This document shows positions 1-10,872 of a DNA stretch of 64,000 nt, one piece after another. The stretch lies in contig CM076944.1 in assembly GCA_039566865.1 (NCBI GenBank), positions 15,770,501-15,834,500 on the forward strand, in the 5' to 3' direction. Origin of the DNA: Aurelia coerulea (taxonomy: Eukaryota > Cnidaria > Scyphozoa > Semaeostomeae > Ulmaridae). Positions within the stretch are counted from its first letter, which is position 1. Each line of letters starts with the position of its first letter. The translations under genes and the position numbers were made by a program. The notes below the pieces were generated by a model. That model was not told the DNA's origin. It saw nothing but the letters and a program-made list of their open reading frames with translations, and made no database searches.

Positions 1-260
1 ATGTTTGCACAGTTCGACACAACTGCTTACAAGTCGATAAACTGGGATTAATCTTACTGTTGTGTAAGTGAACAGAATTAGAACCAGAGATGCAGATGAG
101 TCTGGACTTTATCAAACTAGCTACGTGATTATTGAGGTTGATTGTATACTGCATTGCAATCATTGACTGAGTTGATATTGACAGAAGAAATAACAGATAT
201 TAATCCAAGATCGAAAGATGCAATGAAATTGGCTGGCTCAACGAACTTTTTTTAGCACTA
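1..260. other. No feature seen
   Basis: AT-rich sequence with no open frame, repeat or RNA gene that I recognise. Confidence 0.5.
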
Positions 261-651
261 CCGTAAAAGCTCTGTTTAGCCCACTCTCTATTAAGCCTCA
301 TTCTCTAATAAGCCCCTCCCATCTGAGCCAAATTTTAAATAAGCCCCCCTCAACTTATATCAAATTACAGAGGCTACCAAATAGTTTCCATTAATTTAGC
401 TAAACAATTTTGCATGTTGATTTTGATAAGTTTTGGGATAAAACTATATCAAATTTAAGTATTTCTCTTGAAAAGTTCTATGTTGAATCCACAAAATATT
501 TGGTAAAAGAACTGAAAAGCCACCACATATATCCTTGCTATTTGATTTTGTGAATGAACCCCCCTCTTTAATAAGGCCCCTCCTTTTTTAAACCCCCACT
601 GGAGCGTCTAAAATTAGATAAGCCCTTGGGAGCTTAATAGAGCTTTTAAAG
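261..651. mobile_element. MITE-like repeat with TAAAAGCTCT ends
   Basis: The left end reads GTAAAAGCTCTGTTTAGCCC and the reverse complement of the right end reads TTTAAAAGCTCTATTAAGCT, an imperfect terminal inverted repeat of about 20 bp. The interior holds many short AAGCCC/CCTCC words (around 290, 310, 345, 565 and 620). It has no coding potential, so it looks like a short non-autonomous DNA transposon. I could not fix the exact ends or a target duplication, so the superfamily is open. Confidence 0.4.
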
Positions 652-890
652 TACTATGCTAAGATAGTTTCTTAAATTATATCCTCCCATTACTGGATTT
701 TCTTGTGGTCTGAAAGAAATATATGTACAGCCATTGTTGCAATGGGTAGTTTGGCAAACTGCAGAGTACCCAAATCTTATAAAAGAAACTAAGAATGTAA
801 CTTGGTACTGAAATTCTTGAAATTCCTCGAATTTGAGTACCCAGGTTATAGGGTTCCCTATTGGATTTCTGTGCATTCTTCATGTTTTAT
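652..890. repeat. Partial copy of interspersed repeat R1
   Basis: The stretch beginning near 667 (AGTTTCTTAAATTATATCC, then CCCATTACTGGA) matches the words near 15583 (TTGTTTCTTAAGTTATATTT, then CCCAGTGCTGGA). The phrase AGAAACTAAGAAT near 785 also recurs at 15382. These phrases belong to a non-coding repeat seen more fully at 15340-15990, 46260-46855 and 47095-47470. The short open frames here are shadows of the repeat. Confidence 0.4.
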
Positions 891-1371
891 CCCTCTGCCC
901 ATTTAAACATTTCACAATGCAATTTCATGAAGACAATCCACTTTCTATGAAGTACTTTAGAACATTGCAATTAATACAATACAATAAACAAACTAGAATT
1001 AAGTGAAAAGAAGCTTGGGATTTCTTATCAAATGAAAGAAGGTTTTTTAGACAACTTTGTTCCAGTACTGGAGTCCCTTGTTTATTTAGCAAATCATTGA
1101 TTTGAATTTCTAATCAACAGCTTATATGAATAGATATGAATAGAACATGATGAATAGAATAGATAACGTATGTTAAAAATATGGTTTCTAGATTTGAGGA
1201 AACGAACATCAAAGCAAACCCTAAAACTAAAATTCCTATGCCTATCAAGAAATTAACTAAAGCCAGACGGAGATTGAATCTTACTTCACATAAATATAAT
1301 TAGAAATCTTACATCATATGAATAAGAATTAGAACCATAAACATAAACTCTGTTGCCACTGTAAATGTATC
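891..1371. other. No feature seen
   Basis: AT-rich non-coding sequence just upstream of the Penelope-like element. It may include more of that element's 5' region, but I see no diagnostic motif. Confidence 0.4.
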
Positions 1372-1379
1372 ATTTTAGC

Positions 1380-1411
1380 CTGAAGAGTCTGCATGAACAG
1401 ATGAAACTAAA
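1380..1411 (+). ncRNA. Degenerate hammerhead-ribozyme-like motif, copy 1
   Basis: The CUGANGA box appears as CTGAAGA, followed by a stem GTCTG/CAGAT with a six-base loop and then GAAAC. No UH cleavage triplet follows in the expected place (the sequence runs on as TAAAACG), so this copy is probably dead. Hammerhead motifs are known in the pseudo-LTRs of Penelope-like elements, which is why I flag it. Confidence 0.25.
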
Positions 1412-1560
1412 ACGCCAATGAAATGAGAGTTGTTTTTGTTAATGCCTTCTTATAGTTTCGACATATATTTTACTTGCGTACTGTACTACCTTTAGTTTCG
1501 ACATATATTTCTTCTTACGCATAAGGGTCAGCTGATGCCGAATGATTCTATATACATATA

Positions 1561-2521
1561 CAGGGTGTCCCAAAAAAAAGTGTCCGACTTTTAAATTTGA
1601 ATATATCCGAGACTATTTGATGTATATCAACCATTTAGAGATTTTTTGAAAGCTTAAACATATAATTTTCTGTTGAGTCTATTCCTGTTTCAATTTGGGA
1701 ATTTTTAGGAAACCAGGGGATGCCTTAAAATTGACGTTAATCTTTAAGTGTTTTCGCTCATTTCTCCACTATTCTCCAATGTTATTCTTATTTCTAAATA
1801 GATTGCCTAGATAGTCCAGAAAAACAATTAAAGTGCTTGTAGAAACCTGAGAACGTAATTTATTAACTTGAAAAATTTCCAAATCTTAGATGTTGAAGAC
1901 GGGGGGACACCTAAAAATTAGCTATGAAGGACACAATCCTTCTAGCCCCTTGGTAGTGGAGATGTCAGATTTTTCAAGTTTTGGTCAGTTATGTTAACAT
2001 TCCGCTTTGAAATTGAATGCATCTCGGACAGTTGGGCAGTTTCTTGAATGGCAGTTGCAAATTTGTTCAGTTATTCTTTCAAAACCAGGCACTTATCTTC
2101 TTTTCTCCAAATCTGTACATGTTGAGGTCAATTTTGACATAATGCATCGCTGCGTTATCTGGGGTAACACACCTCCTTACCAGTGGTAGCACATAATTTC
2201 TGGTAATTCGAGTAACTCAGGTTCAAAGAAAGAAACCTGTAGCCTTCTTTTACACTAAGAATAGAGCTAGTTGGTTTTCCAACAGTAAATATCACTGTAA
2301 AGTTAGACAATAGTAGAGCAAAGGTCAAGAAAACTTGTAAAAATTGGCCGTAACTTTGAGAACCCCCTGGTTTCTTTGTATTCGTCAAATTTGACGTGCA
2401 ATAGGCTCAAAAGAAAATTACATGTCTCAGCTCTCAAATAATACCAGAACGGTTCATATAGACCAAATATTTCCTGATTTATTAAAAATTAAAAGTCGGA
2501 CACTTTTTTTGGGACACCCTG
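1561..2521. mobile_element. 961-bp Tc1/mariner-type non-autonomous element (TA target)
   Basis: Both ends start CAGGGTGTCCCAAAAAAA and the inverted repeat runs for about 38 bp through GTGTCCGACTTTTAA. The element is flanked by TA on each side (1559-1560 and 2522-2523), the duplication made by Tc1/mariner transposases. The interior has no transposase frame. It lies between the two pseudo-LTR-like motifs of PLE-1, so it inserted after PLE-1. The small open frames at 2007-2189 and 2155-2388 are not convincing. Confidence 0.8.
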
Positions 2522-2554
2522 TATACAGTAAAGTTAATGTGTAAGTAATGGAGC

Positions 2555-2587
2555 CTGAAGAGTCTGCGTGAACAGACGAAACTAGTC
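2555..2587 (+). ncRNA. Candidate hammerhead ribozyme of PLE-1, copy 2
   Basis: The sequence has box CTGAAGA, then a perfect 5-bp stem (GTCTG pairing with CAGAC) closed by CGTGAA, then GAAAC, a two-base loop and GTC. This matches a type I hammerhead core with a minimal helix III, with cleavage predicted after C2587. The weak point is helix I: only two flanking base pairs are obvious. Seen: box order and stem II. Known: PLE pseudo-LTRs can carry hammerheads. Inferred: activity. Confidence 0.4.
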
Positions 2588-3447
2588 GCGTGAAAATATA
2601 TCATATTAGTGTTACATCTCAACGAGTTTGTTGTCATTTCTGTGTTTCGACTTATATCTTACCGTACCTGGATAACTTCGTGTTTGGCTGTATATACTTC
2701 TCTAGTGTACTAAGATGGCGTCAAACCCGAGGAGACGTGCACGCACTGATAGCTCAGCAGAAGAGAACGTTGAAGAATCTCAGAGCAATAACAACAATGA
2801 AGTACTGTTAAAAATATTGGGTAAAATGTCAACAGTTATTGACAAATTAGATAGAATTGCGGCACTCATTATGCAGGCAAATCAAAATGATGTCATAAAG
2901 TCTGAATTTAAAGAAACGAGGGACGTAATGGCAAAGGGCTTCTCTACAATAGCTGAGCAAGCAGAAACAGCAACCAACCTACTTCAACAGCAAGACCATG
3001 AAAAATTGAAAGCAAAAATCAAACAATGGAAGAACACCCTCAACGACCGAAAGAAGATTTACTGGTTGTACTTAAAAAAACATCAAACTTGCAAATAAAT
3101 ACGATGAATGGTACAATGCAGCACCAACAAACTCCCGAACAAGTTCCTCCCAAAGACAATACCCGGTGAAGCAGAAGAGCAAAAAGAGATAAGGGATGCG
3201 GCATGCCAAAGAAACAATGAAATGGATATGATGAAAGCAAAGGTAAACAATTTTAAGTGCAAGTACGAAGCCATAGATCAGACGCTATTTTCAGAAATAG
3301 AAACATCATCCAACAATGATTTAACAAAAGCCATACTACGACAAATCTGGATGAATGACTGCAAATCCGAGGAGGTAATTTCAGAGGAAGCGTGGAAGGA
3401 AAAGGAAGAATGGATTTTCAACCAGGAATTTCAGCTCGAGCAGGCAG

Positions 3448-3972
3448 AGCATAGGTTCCAAATCTTTAAAAAGGCTGGTGTAAAATTCAGTTACTTACTT
3501 TTTTGAACTGAATGACTTCAAAGAAACTTTAGCTACTTCTCTATAATTCTACCGTTGGACTTTCCTGAAATCTTCAATATTTTCAGAATTAGAGTGTTTT
3601 TCTAATTTTTCAAGAATTCAAGAAAAATTTTCAAAAAAACTTAAAACTATCGTAATTTCTAAACTGTTTGAAGCAACATGAAATAATTTCGAAGAAAACC
3701 ATAGTTTATGGATGTCTACAATATGGTATCAAGCAAAAGTCTGTCACTTTTCTGGTTTATGATTTAGAAATTTGATGACGTCACACCCTCAAATGAGTTG
3801 AAATGTAACATACGCTGAAATTTCGAAAAATATTGAAAACTTCTGAAAAGTCCAACGGTAGGATTAAAGATAAGTAACTGAAGTTTGTTTCAAGCCACTC
3901 AGTCAGAAGAAATAGATCACAGAATTTTACACCCACCTTTTTACGCCGAGTTAAAGATTTGGAAGCTATGCT
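3448..3972. mobile_element. 525-bp DNA transposon with perfect 9-bp target duplication (family N9)
   Basis: The left end reads AGCATAGGTTCCAAATCTTT and the reverse complement of the right end reads AGCATAGCTTCCAAATCTTT; the inverted repeat continues imperfectly for about 120 bp. The flanks carry an identical 9-bp duplication, AGCAGGCAG, at 3439-3447 and 3973-3981. It interrupts the PLE-1 coding frame. Its ends and interior (for example ATAGTTTATG and CTACAATATGGT) match the element at 40655-41165. A 9-bp duplication suggests a Mutator-like (MULE) transposase, but the duplication length alone does not prove it. No coding capacity. Confidence 0.85.
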
Positions 3973-4565
3973 AGCAGGCAGACAGTAACAATAGTCGACA
4001 GTCCCCTCGGGAAATAGGATAGAACAACAACTTCAATAACCCCCCAAACCAACAAAGAGGAAACAGACAGAATGAAAATGGCCAATTTAGACGCCCGATC
4101 TATGCACCAAAAGGCAGCAGAGGCAATGGCCGAATCGACAGGGGAAGAGGGAGATATAAGTACAACGGGAGTAACCAAAACAATTTCCCACAATATGGTA
4201 ATGAAGAAGGAAGAGAAATGGAACAAAGTTTACAGAGAAGTAACTCTTTTTGTCCAAGGGCCGGAACCAGGGCTCGAAATTTAAGCAGCATCTGAAGCAA
4301 TAAAGCCGAAGCTCATAATACTAACAGACAGCTATCGGCAATAAGGCAAAGGAGACACTAATTAAATGTGGCCTTGAAATTACTCCTATTCCAGAAAAGA
4401 CACAACTGAATTAAAAACTGATGTAAAAAAATTTTGTAGAAAATTAAGATTAATAGAATGTTTCGCAGATGACCAAAGTACTGATAATAATTTTGACCCC
4501 AGATTGGTAAAGAATCCAAGCAAATTTAACCAACCAGCACATAGATATTTGGTCTTAGATACCTA

Positions 4566-4777
4566 CCGGGTGTCCCAAAATGATGTATTATTGAGTGATT
4601 GCTTATATGACCATAACTGATGAACCGATTTTCAAAAACTGGGAAAAACAACAACCAACATCTTACAATACAATTTAGCCTTTAGGCAATCAAATAAAAC
4701 AAATTGTTTGAAAATCTGTTCATTGGTTATGGACATGTAAGCAATAAAACAATAATACATCATTTTGGGACACCCGG
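4566..4777. mobile_element. 212-bp hairpin MITE, TA target
   Basis: Perfect 28-bp inverted ends begin CCGGGTGTCCCAAAATGATG, and the pairing continues with mismatches to about 70 bp from each end, so most of the element folds into a hairpin. TA duplications lie at 4564-4565 and 4778-4779. Removing the element and one TA leaves the PLE-1 frame reading LDTYIDYLTKYP without a break, which confirms the boundaries. Confidence 0.9.
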
Positions 4778-5766
4778 TATATTGACTACTTAACAAAATA
4801 TCCCCTAAGGAAATATCAGAAAACCAGGGGAGACCTAAATTTAATTTGAATAAAGAAGAATGGAGTGCTATATTACAAATAAAAAAAGACAAAAGTCTAA
4901 TTATAAAGGAGGGAGATAAAGGTGGAGCGTGTGTAGTAATGGATAGCGACTATCATAGAGAAAAAATAACGTTGCTACTAAGTGATGAAATGACTTACAA
5001 GGAAAGAAATAATGCAAATATACATAGAAAAGGAAATTCTAATTAAACTTAAAAGGTTAACACGAACATATGAAGATGATCTTACAAAAAAAGAGGTTGA
5101 TTACCTAACAAATTTTGACTACAAACCAAGCAACATATATGGTCTTCCTAAAGTACATAGATGCAAGGAAGTACTAGATAAAGTTCAAAATACCCCTAAC
5201 AAATGCGTCATAGTAAATTGCCCAAAAAGTTTAAAAATGCGACCTATTATTGCAGGTCCAAAATGTGTGACAAGAAGACTAAGTGATTTTATTGACAAAA
5301 TACTACGACCATTATTAAAACAGGTTGATAGCTATGTTAGAGACGATATCGATTTTCTTACTAAAATGCCCCGTAGCGCACATAAAAGCAAGGTGCTCGC
5401 AACTTTTGATATTTCAAGCCTATACACCAACATCGACAATAACTCGGGACAAGACTCAATAAACTTTTGGCTCGAAAAATATCCAGAGAGCAAAACAAGA
5501 AATATTCCAAATGATTTTTATCTTAGAAGCCCTAAAAATTGTTCTTGAATACAACACATTCAATTTTGACAGGAAAACATTTCTGAAAATCAGAGTTACA
5601 GCAATGGGGACAAAATGCGCCCCTGTTTATGCCACATTGGTGATAGCCTTTTTAGAAATAAAGCTGTACGATAAATTTCAGGAGTGCTATAGATTAGAAG
5701 CACGTAATAAATTCCAAAGCGAATGGATGAGATGTTTAGATGATTGCTTCATTTATTGGGACACTA

Positions 5767-6401
5767 CCGGGTGAGTCAGAAAAAAGAATCCCCGCTTGGA
5801 AGGCCACTACTCCATGAATATCAAAGCAATAGTATTGAAAACTGTCTTGTTTTATTGCCAATATGTTCAATTAGGTTCAGTAATTTACCCGGCCTTAATC
5901 GGCCATTCCTTCCCGTCGACATGGATGATTTTCTGCAGAAAGCCCCTTCCAAAAACCTGCAAAAACGAATGAAAACAATAAGCAAATTTTCCTTCCTAAA
6001 ATTGATGACACTCAAATAAATTCATGTATTTTGTCCTCTTGGGAGAATGGAATCCCCTTGAATAGATCATCGATACCAGGGGGAGGATTTGTTCATCCTC
6101 CCCAAGAGCATAGTACGTGCTAAAGCTAAAGCGTCCACAAGTCATTGCTGTAAGGCTATTGTAAGGCAGAAATGCAAGGGAAATTTGTTCATGATTTTGG
6201 GCACGTTTGAAGGTTTTTTGAAGAGGCTTTCTCGAGAAAATCCTTCATAATTTCAGAATGGAGTGGCCGATTTCAGTCAGGTAAATTTTATAGTATAGTT
6301 GAACATTTCTACCATAAAACTATACCTTTGCTGATATCATTGTCTTGATATCCAGGGAGCCATGACCTTTCAAATGGGGATTCTTTTTCTGACTCACCCA
6401 G
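5767..6401. mobile_element. 635-bp MITE with CCGGGTGAGTC ends, TA target
   Basis: The left end is CCGGGTGAGTCAGAAAAAAG and the reverse complement of the right end is CTGGGTGAGTCAGAAAAAGA, running on to AATCCCC. TA flanks are 5765-5766 and 6402-6403. Excision in silico joins WDT to RIGPIKEL in the PLE-1 RT, in frame. There is no transposase, so it must have been moved in trans by a Tc1/mariner-type enzyme. Confidence 0.9.
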
Positions 6402-6795
6402 TAGAATAGGTCCAATTAAGGAACTTCATAATATTCTTAATAGTTTGCATGACAGTATCAAATTCACTGTAGAAACAAACTATGAGAAAATGAACTTTTT
6501 AGACATACAAATGATAGTACAAAACGATAAAATTATTACGGACATTTATTTTAAGCCAACAGACACTCAAAATTATGTCCCATTCAAATCAGCTCACCCC
6601 ACACATACCCTAATAAACATTCCTTACAACCTAGCGAGAAGACACTGCACCATGGTCGATGAAAAAGCAACTCTGAATATAAGATTAAAGGAGTTAAAAG
6701 AAATTTTAAGGCATCTTGGGTACCCAAAAACGTTGATAGATAACGGTTTTAAAAAAGCCAGAGAAATTCCACAAGCGTTGTTAGGCCCTGGTTGA

Positions 6796-7811
6796 CTGGA
6801 TGGAATATCTCACCACTGTATACCGGGGCAGTTTCTTTGAAAAAAAATGACAGCTCCCTATATGGTAGCATATGACATTATATAAAGTTCATTATTTTCT
6901 TTCCAAAAGCTTGTTAAAATTTCTAATAAGAATTTACTTCCACCTGCTTGCAAATCAATCGTCGAAAATGGCGAAATTCAACAACAGAGAAAATACACTT
7001 CCATCTAAGTGGCGCATGCTGAGATCCATTGCAGTCTCTCTTACATGTCTCATGTTCACACAGATGTCTCTGGTGTAATTTCTCCTTTTTCAAAATCCAG
7101 TATAGAATCCTGTTTTGTCAGCTCTGATTAGTTCTCTTCCCTGATTTAATTTCTACTGTCTTTACATTTCACATGTAGCTACTTGTCTTTCTTTATACTC
7201 GCATGATATTCGCACAATGATTCTCTTCACTCCATCTAAGCCATAGTTTTGATTATTTTCCAAGTTACTTCTTTTCTGTCTTTAATGCTGGTAATGCCAT
7301 ATCGTTTAATATCTCTTTAATGTAGCCACTCTTTGCACCAGCCTTTCACTAAATTCCATTCTACTCCGTCTCTCCTGTCTACTCCGAGACCTTTTTGCAT
7401 TGTTAGTTGATTCATCTGCATTTGCTATATGCACCCTGTATCTTAAAAATACCACCGTTTTGTTTCTCGCAGCCGTCTCTATTCTTGTCCTTCCTTCTGC
7501 ATAGCTATTCCCTTTTTGAAACACAAACTCTTACCACATATAGGCACGGTTTAATCGGTGTTCATTTCCCTCGATGCTTGCCAGCGTTTTTCATAATTCC
7601 AAAGATAGAGGCAAGATGAACCGGCTCTTTCTTGTTCCTCTATTTCTCGTTCTCCCCATTGCCTCCTCTGTTCACTGTTTATATATCCTTTTTGTGCTAA
7701 ATGTTCATGCAATTTAAAGTCCCTTAAGATTTACCCAATCTATCATGCTAGCTCGCGCTGCCTAATTTCCCACATTTCCCACAGTTGCAGTCATTGCTCT
7801 TGTTCCGTTAG
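6796..7811. other. Unassigned sequence after PLE-1
   Basis: No recognisable gene. On the minus strand around 7300-7720 several open stretches (for example QRRQWGEREIEEQERA near 7650) look somewhat protein-like but are broken and match nothing I know. They could be an old retroelement or captured exon. Confidence 0.3.
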
Positions 7812-8234
7812 GGAGCAGTCATTTTGATCATGGGTACCAAGGCGGAGAATTTTTGACAGGGGTATAAGAATTTTTCCCATTACTTTGTGGGGGTATCCAA
7901 ATATCAAGGGAAATTGGTATGAGGTGCAAAACTATTTTGCTTGAAAAATATTTATATGAAGTCATCAGTTAACATTTAAAAAATAAAATTGAACGACAAC
8001 TGGAAATGATGATCACTTGACCTGTATGAAAATCACCTGGGACAAATTGGCATGTGTGCATATATATATTTTACGTCACGTCCTCGAAGACTTCTGGATG
8101 GGGTACCAAACCATTTCGCTGAAAGGTGGTGGGGTATAAAACTTTTTCCTATATTCAAGATGGGGTATGAAATGCTGTCTAAATCTGTTGAAGCATCCTC
8201 CGCCCTGGTACCCAGGATTAAAATGACCGCTTCC
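7812..8234. mobile_element. 423-bp PIF/Harbinger-like MITE (TTA target)
   Basis: The left end is GGGAGCAGTCATTTTGATC and the reverse complement of the right end is GGAAGCGGTCATTTTAATC, continuing into TGGGTACCARGGCGGAG. The flanks are TTA at 7809-7811 and 8235-8237. A TWA target and G-rich ends fit PIF/Harbinger. The interior contains repeated GGGGTATNAAA words and no coding frame. Confidence 0.55.
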
Positions 8235-8987
8235 TTACTTTCCATCGTTTGCCTTCTTTGCTCTTCTGAAATTAACATACTAATGCTCCTCCGTAGTACC
8301 CAAATTCACTATATATATCATCTGTATAAGTGAGGAAATATTTGGATAATCTGTGATTTGGATAAGCCTAGGCTACTGTCGTTACGTGCAAATACGACAT
8401 TGAATAAGAAACTCCTAGCAAAACCCCCAGGGGGGAAGGTTACTTATCACATTTGTCCGACAGGGATGTTCCGTTTTTCAGGGTATCGTTTTCACCAATT
8501 GTTTCTAGCACGGGGTATCAAAATAAGGAAATAAGGCAATCTTTCTAGAGCAGGTTGTCAAAACATAAACATGCCAAAAGGGGATAATTTGCCAGACCCC
8601 TCCGGGGCAAAACGTAAGTTTCATTGAAAAGAATAGCTTCTGATTGATTAACGAACGAACGAAACAGTCAATCGTTATCACACCCCTCGACCCTTTCAGC
8701 AGATTCCTTGTTCAATTCACTAACTGTTCAGAATAAACTTCTCCTCTCATTCAAACTCCCCTTCCCCCAAAGGACTCCTATGCAGCGAGCATATTTATTT
8801 CCTCTCCTCTAGAATGTGCGAAAGTAAGAGAAACTCTGAGTAAGACATATCTATCATTGCCCATTTATCTCCCGTACTCTTTTTTTAGCTCTATGCCCCT
8901 CAGAATAAATCTCCACTTTCATTCGAGCCTCCCTACTTCTCCGAAGCCTTCCTTTGTAAGGATGAACTCATGATCTTATTTATGACG
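8235..8987. other. Non-coding, unassigned
   Basis: Short GGGGTATCAAA-type words around 8480-8520 recall the MITE just upstream. Nothing else is recognised. Confidence 0.3.
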
Positions 8988-8989
8988 TG

Positions 8990-9020
<31 letters not shown>

Positions 9021-9046
9021 TGATGATAATAATAATAATAATAAAA
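8988..9046 (+). repeat. (TAA)n microsatellite, 5' border of Dong-like element 1
   Basis: About twenty TAA units with a short TGA interruption (ATGATGATG). The retroelement coding sequence begins directly at its end. Open frames through this run that give poly-Ile or poly-Tyr are artefacts. Confidence 0.9.
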
Positions 9047-9733
9047 CACATAGTTGGCAAAGAAATTGACAGCAGATGCAGGATGTGTTACAAGCAGTCT
9101 GAAACAATTGACCATATAACATCAGGATGTGAAGTATTAGCAAAGTCAGATTACATCGAAAGACACAACAAAGCTGCAGCATATGTACACTGGAATATTT
9201 GTAATGATCTAGGAATCAAAACCTCAGACAAGTGGTATGAGCACCAACCGAACACAGTAACTAACACTGAAACACATACAGTGCTATGGGACATGGCAGT
9301 GCATACAGACAGACATATAGGTGCGAACAGACCTGATATCATAATCAAGGACAAAGTGAATTCAACTTGCAAGCTGATAGACATGACTGTGCCATGTGAT
9401 AAAAATGTTTCAATCAAAGAAATGGAAAAGAAAAGCAAATATCAAGATCTGGAAATTGAGATACAAAGGATGTGGAAAATGAAAACAGAAGTAATACCCA
9501 TTGTGATAGGAGCCCTCGGTACCATCAGAAAAGGAATGGAAGATAATATCAGAAGCGTCTCAGAAAATATGAATCTTCAGACGGTCCAAAAGACATGCTT
9601 ACTAGGAACTGCAAGGATCCTTCGTAAAGTACTTAGCATCTGAACTTCAGGACATGACATGCCTTAGGTGTATTGTTTACACCCGGCCAAAGAAAAAGCA
9701 ACCAGTATGAACTGTGACATTTAGCACCACGTA
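9047..9733 (+). mobile_element. Dong/R4-like non-LTR retrotransposon 1, 5'-truncated
   Basis: The open part (to the TGA at 9641-9643) encodes the C-terminal end of a non-LTR protein. It has a zinc knuckle CRMC...HITSGC (near 9077-9128), then a PD-(D/E)XK-like restriction-type endonuclease signature: RPDIIIKDK near 9331, LIDMTVP near 9376 and a KYQDLEIEI helix near 9440. It ends in LLGTARILRKVLSI. This order (CCHC, then RPD, then a beta-strand Asp) is that of the R2/R4/Dong group, which cuts specific targets. The RT is missing. TAA repeats sit on both sides; Dong of silkworm is known to target TAA repeats. The coding end is uninterrupted but clearly incomplete. Confidence 0.7.
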
Positions 9734-9753
9734 TAATAATAATAATAATAGTA
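9734..9753 (+). repeat. (TAA)n, 3' border of Dong-like element 1
   Basis: A short TAATAA run follows the 3' untranslated region (about 90 bases after the stop) and abuts the left arm of PLE-2. Confidence 0.8.
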
Positions 9754-9823
9754 TTAATATAAACTAAACCACTTTTAAAGTAAAACAGAAATAAAATGAT
9801 AAAAACACAACTGTTTCAGGGCA

Positions 9824-9850
9824 GACGTTTCGATATAAAATCTTCTTCAG
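9824..9850 (-). ncRNA. Hammerhead-like motif, left arm of PLE-2
   Basis: On the minus strand CTGAAGA, a weak stem (GAT/ATC around TTTAT), GAAAC and GTC occur in hammerhead order. One extra A precedes stem II, so the fold is less canonical than at 2555. It is identical to the right-arm copy at 13058-13084. Confidence 0.25.
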
Positions 9851-10339
9851 TGTATTTACAATCCTAGACAGCCAAGTATTTATACTAAAATTTACATAAA
9901 AATAGTTTCTATACCCTAGACAAATAAAAGAAAAGAATATTATTTTAGAATACTATCAACAAGATCAACATAGAATAATGTTTTTATATTACATATAGAC
10001 AAAGCCGCAAAAAACAAGGCATGAATTTCTTTCTACAAAACTCCCCAATGACCTTACTCGAAGATGTTTTCCCCCTTTTTTGGATTTGAATAGAAAGAAG
10101 CGATCTCTAAATCTTATAGACAAGGGACTGAAAGCTCTTCGCGACAACAACTTTTACAACCCGAGACAACAGGCAAGGGATATTGGCCATTGACCCTCCA
10201 AAGATTTCCTTAAATTGCTAAATCCAGGATAGCTCGATAGGGAATTCCACCCACCACTACGTGTAATTATACACGAAGTCAACAAGCCGACATCCCTGCC
10301 ATTGTGTTGCCCAAGGTTTTCAATGCAATGATATGAGAA

Positions 10340-10838
10340 CTAGGCAGTGCCACAAGCAAACATATCCAGCTCAACATCAGCCGCCCTCTCGTTTAGGCCA
10401 TTTGGTGCAAACAAACCCAATTTGTATTGCCAAAAGAGCTCTTTCCTACGAAGCGAGTACACATCCTGTGCTCCGTCAATGATACGAATAACGACGGAGA
10501 AGTCACCCTGATGGCCTTCCTCGAAAAAATGAGCGAAAAAACTTGCCTGTGGGACTGCCTTTCCCGTATCAAGAGCACCAGTATTGCGTTTCTGTTTGTA
10601 CGTCCGAAAATATGATTTGTAGACATTAAATCTTTGACGACATTTAGTTTTTGTGCTGCCAACATACTTTTTGTTACAACATGTACATTGCAACATATAA
10701 ACTACGTTTATCGAATTGCAATAGTACGCCCCCGAAAAATTCTTAAAAGATCGCGAATCATTCGCATTAGAAAAACTGGAGCCCTCTTTGATGATAGGGC
10801 AGATTAGACATCTCCTACCATTGCATTTAAAAGGAGCG
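10340..10838 (-). pseudogene. GIY-YIG endonuclease fragment, inverted arm of PLE-2
   Basis: This open frame repeats the last 163 residues of the plus-strand PLE-2 protein: FKCNGRRCLICP zinc ligands, the GIY-YIG core (VVYMLQC...KKYVGST) and the tail to DMFACGTA. Only the first ten residues differ, because they cross the inversion junction at about 10838. It lacks an RT and has no start of its own. It is the product of incomplete, inverted integration rather than a separate gene. Relative to the main copy it carries Y for D before CNSIN and C for F in TKxRQRF. Confidence 0.85.
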
Positions 10839-10872
10839 AGGGGAAATTGACGACAAAACATTAGAATATTTG

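Larger units (their letters stand above)
1372..6795 (+). mobile_element. PLE-1: Penelope-like retroelement broken by four insertions
   Basis: A decayed Penelope-like element lies on the plus strand. Two tandem copies of a GCCTGAAGAGTCTGC motif (1379 and 2554) stand before the coding region, as expected for tandem pseudo-LTRs. The coding region (2715-6795) has an N-terminal coiled-coil part, a Q/N/R/G-rich stretch and a Penelope-type reverse transcriptase. Four DNA transposons sit inside it: 1561-2521, 3448-3972, 4566-4777 and 5767-6401. Without them the element is about 3.1 kb long. It stops abruptly near 6795 with no GIY-YIG domain, so the 3' end is truncated. It is also damaged by at least two frameshifts and several stops, so it is an old, immobile copy. 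Confidence 0.75.
2715..6795 (+). pseudogene. PLE-1 polyprotein remnant (coiled coil, RG-rich linker, reverse transcriptase)
   Basis: The frame starts at ATG 2715 (MASNPRRRARTD). It gives an acidic, Q/N-rich coiled-coil region, frameshifts near 3070, and continues through FLPKTIPGEAEEQ to the insertion at 3448. After that insertion the same frame continues into an N/Q/G/R-rich stretch (about 3982-4280) with stops near 4020 and 4282. RT begins with FCRKLRLIECF near 4430, then KEGDKGGACVVMD near 4910, LPKVH near 5145, RPIIAGP near 5240, motif A FDISSLYTNI near 5407, motif B GTKCAP near 5608 and motif C CLDDCF near 5733. The 5767 insertion sits just after motif C; coding resumes at 6404 (IGPIKELHN) and ends at 6795. 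Motif C has Cys after the catalytic DD, where Val is usual. Penelope-type RTs prime on nicked target DNA and are distinct from LINE RTs. Frameshifts and stops make this copy non-functional. Confidence 0.75.

Noticed and set aside
8987..9046. Poly-Ile/Met (plus) and poly-Tyr/His (minus) coding start
   Set aside because: It is translation of the TAA microsatellite. The element coding starts after it.
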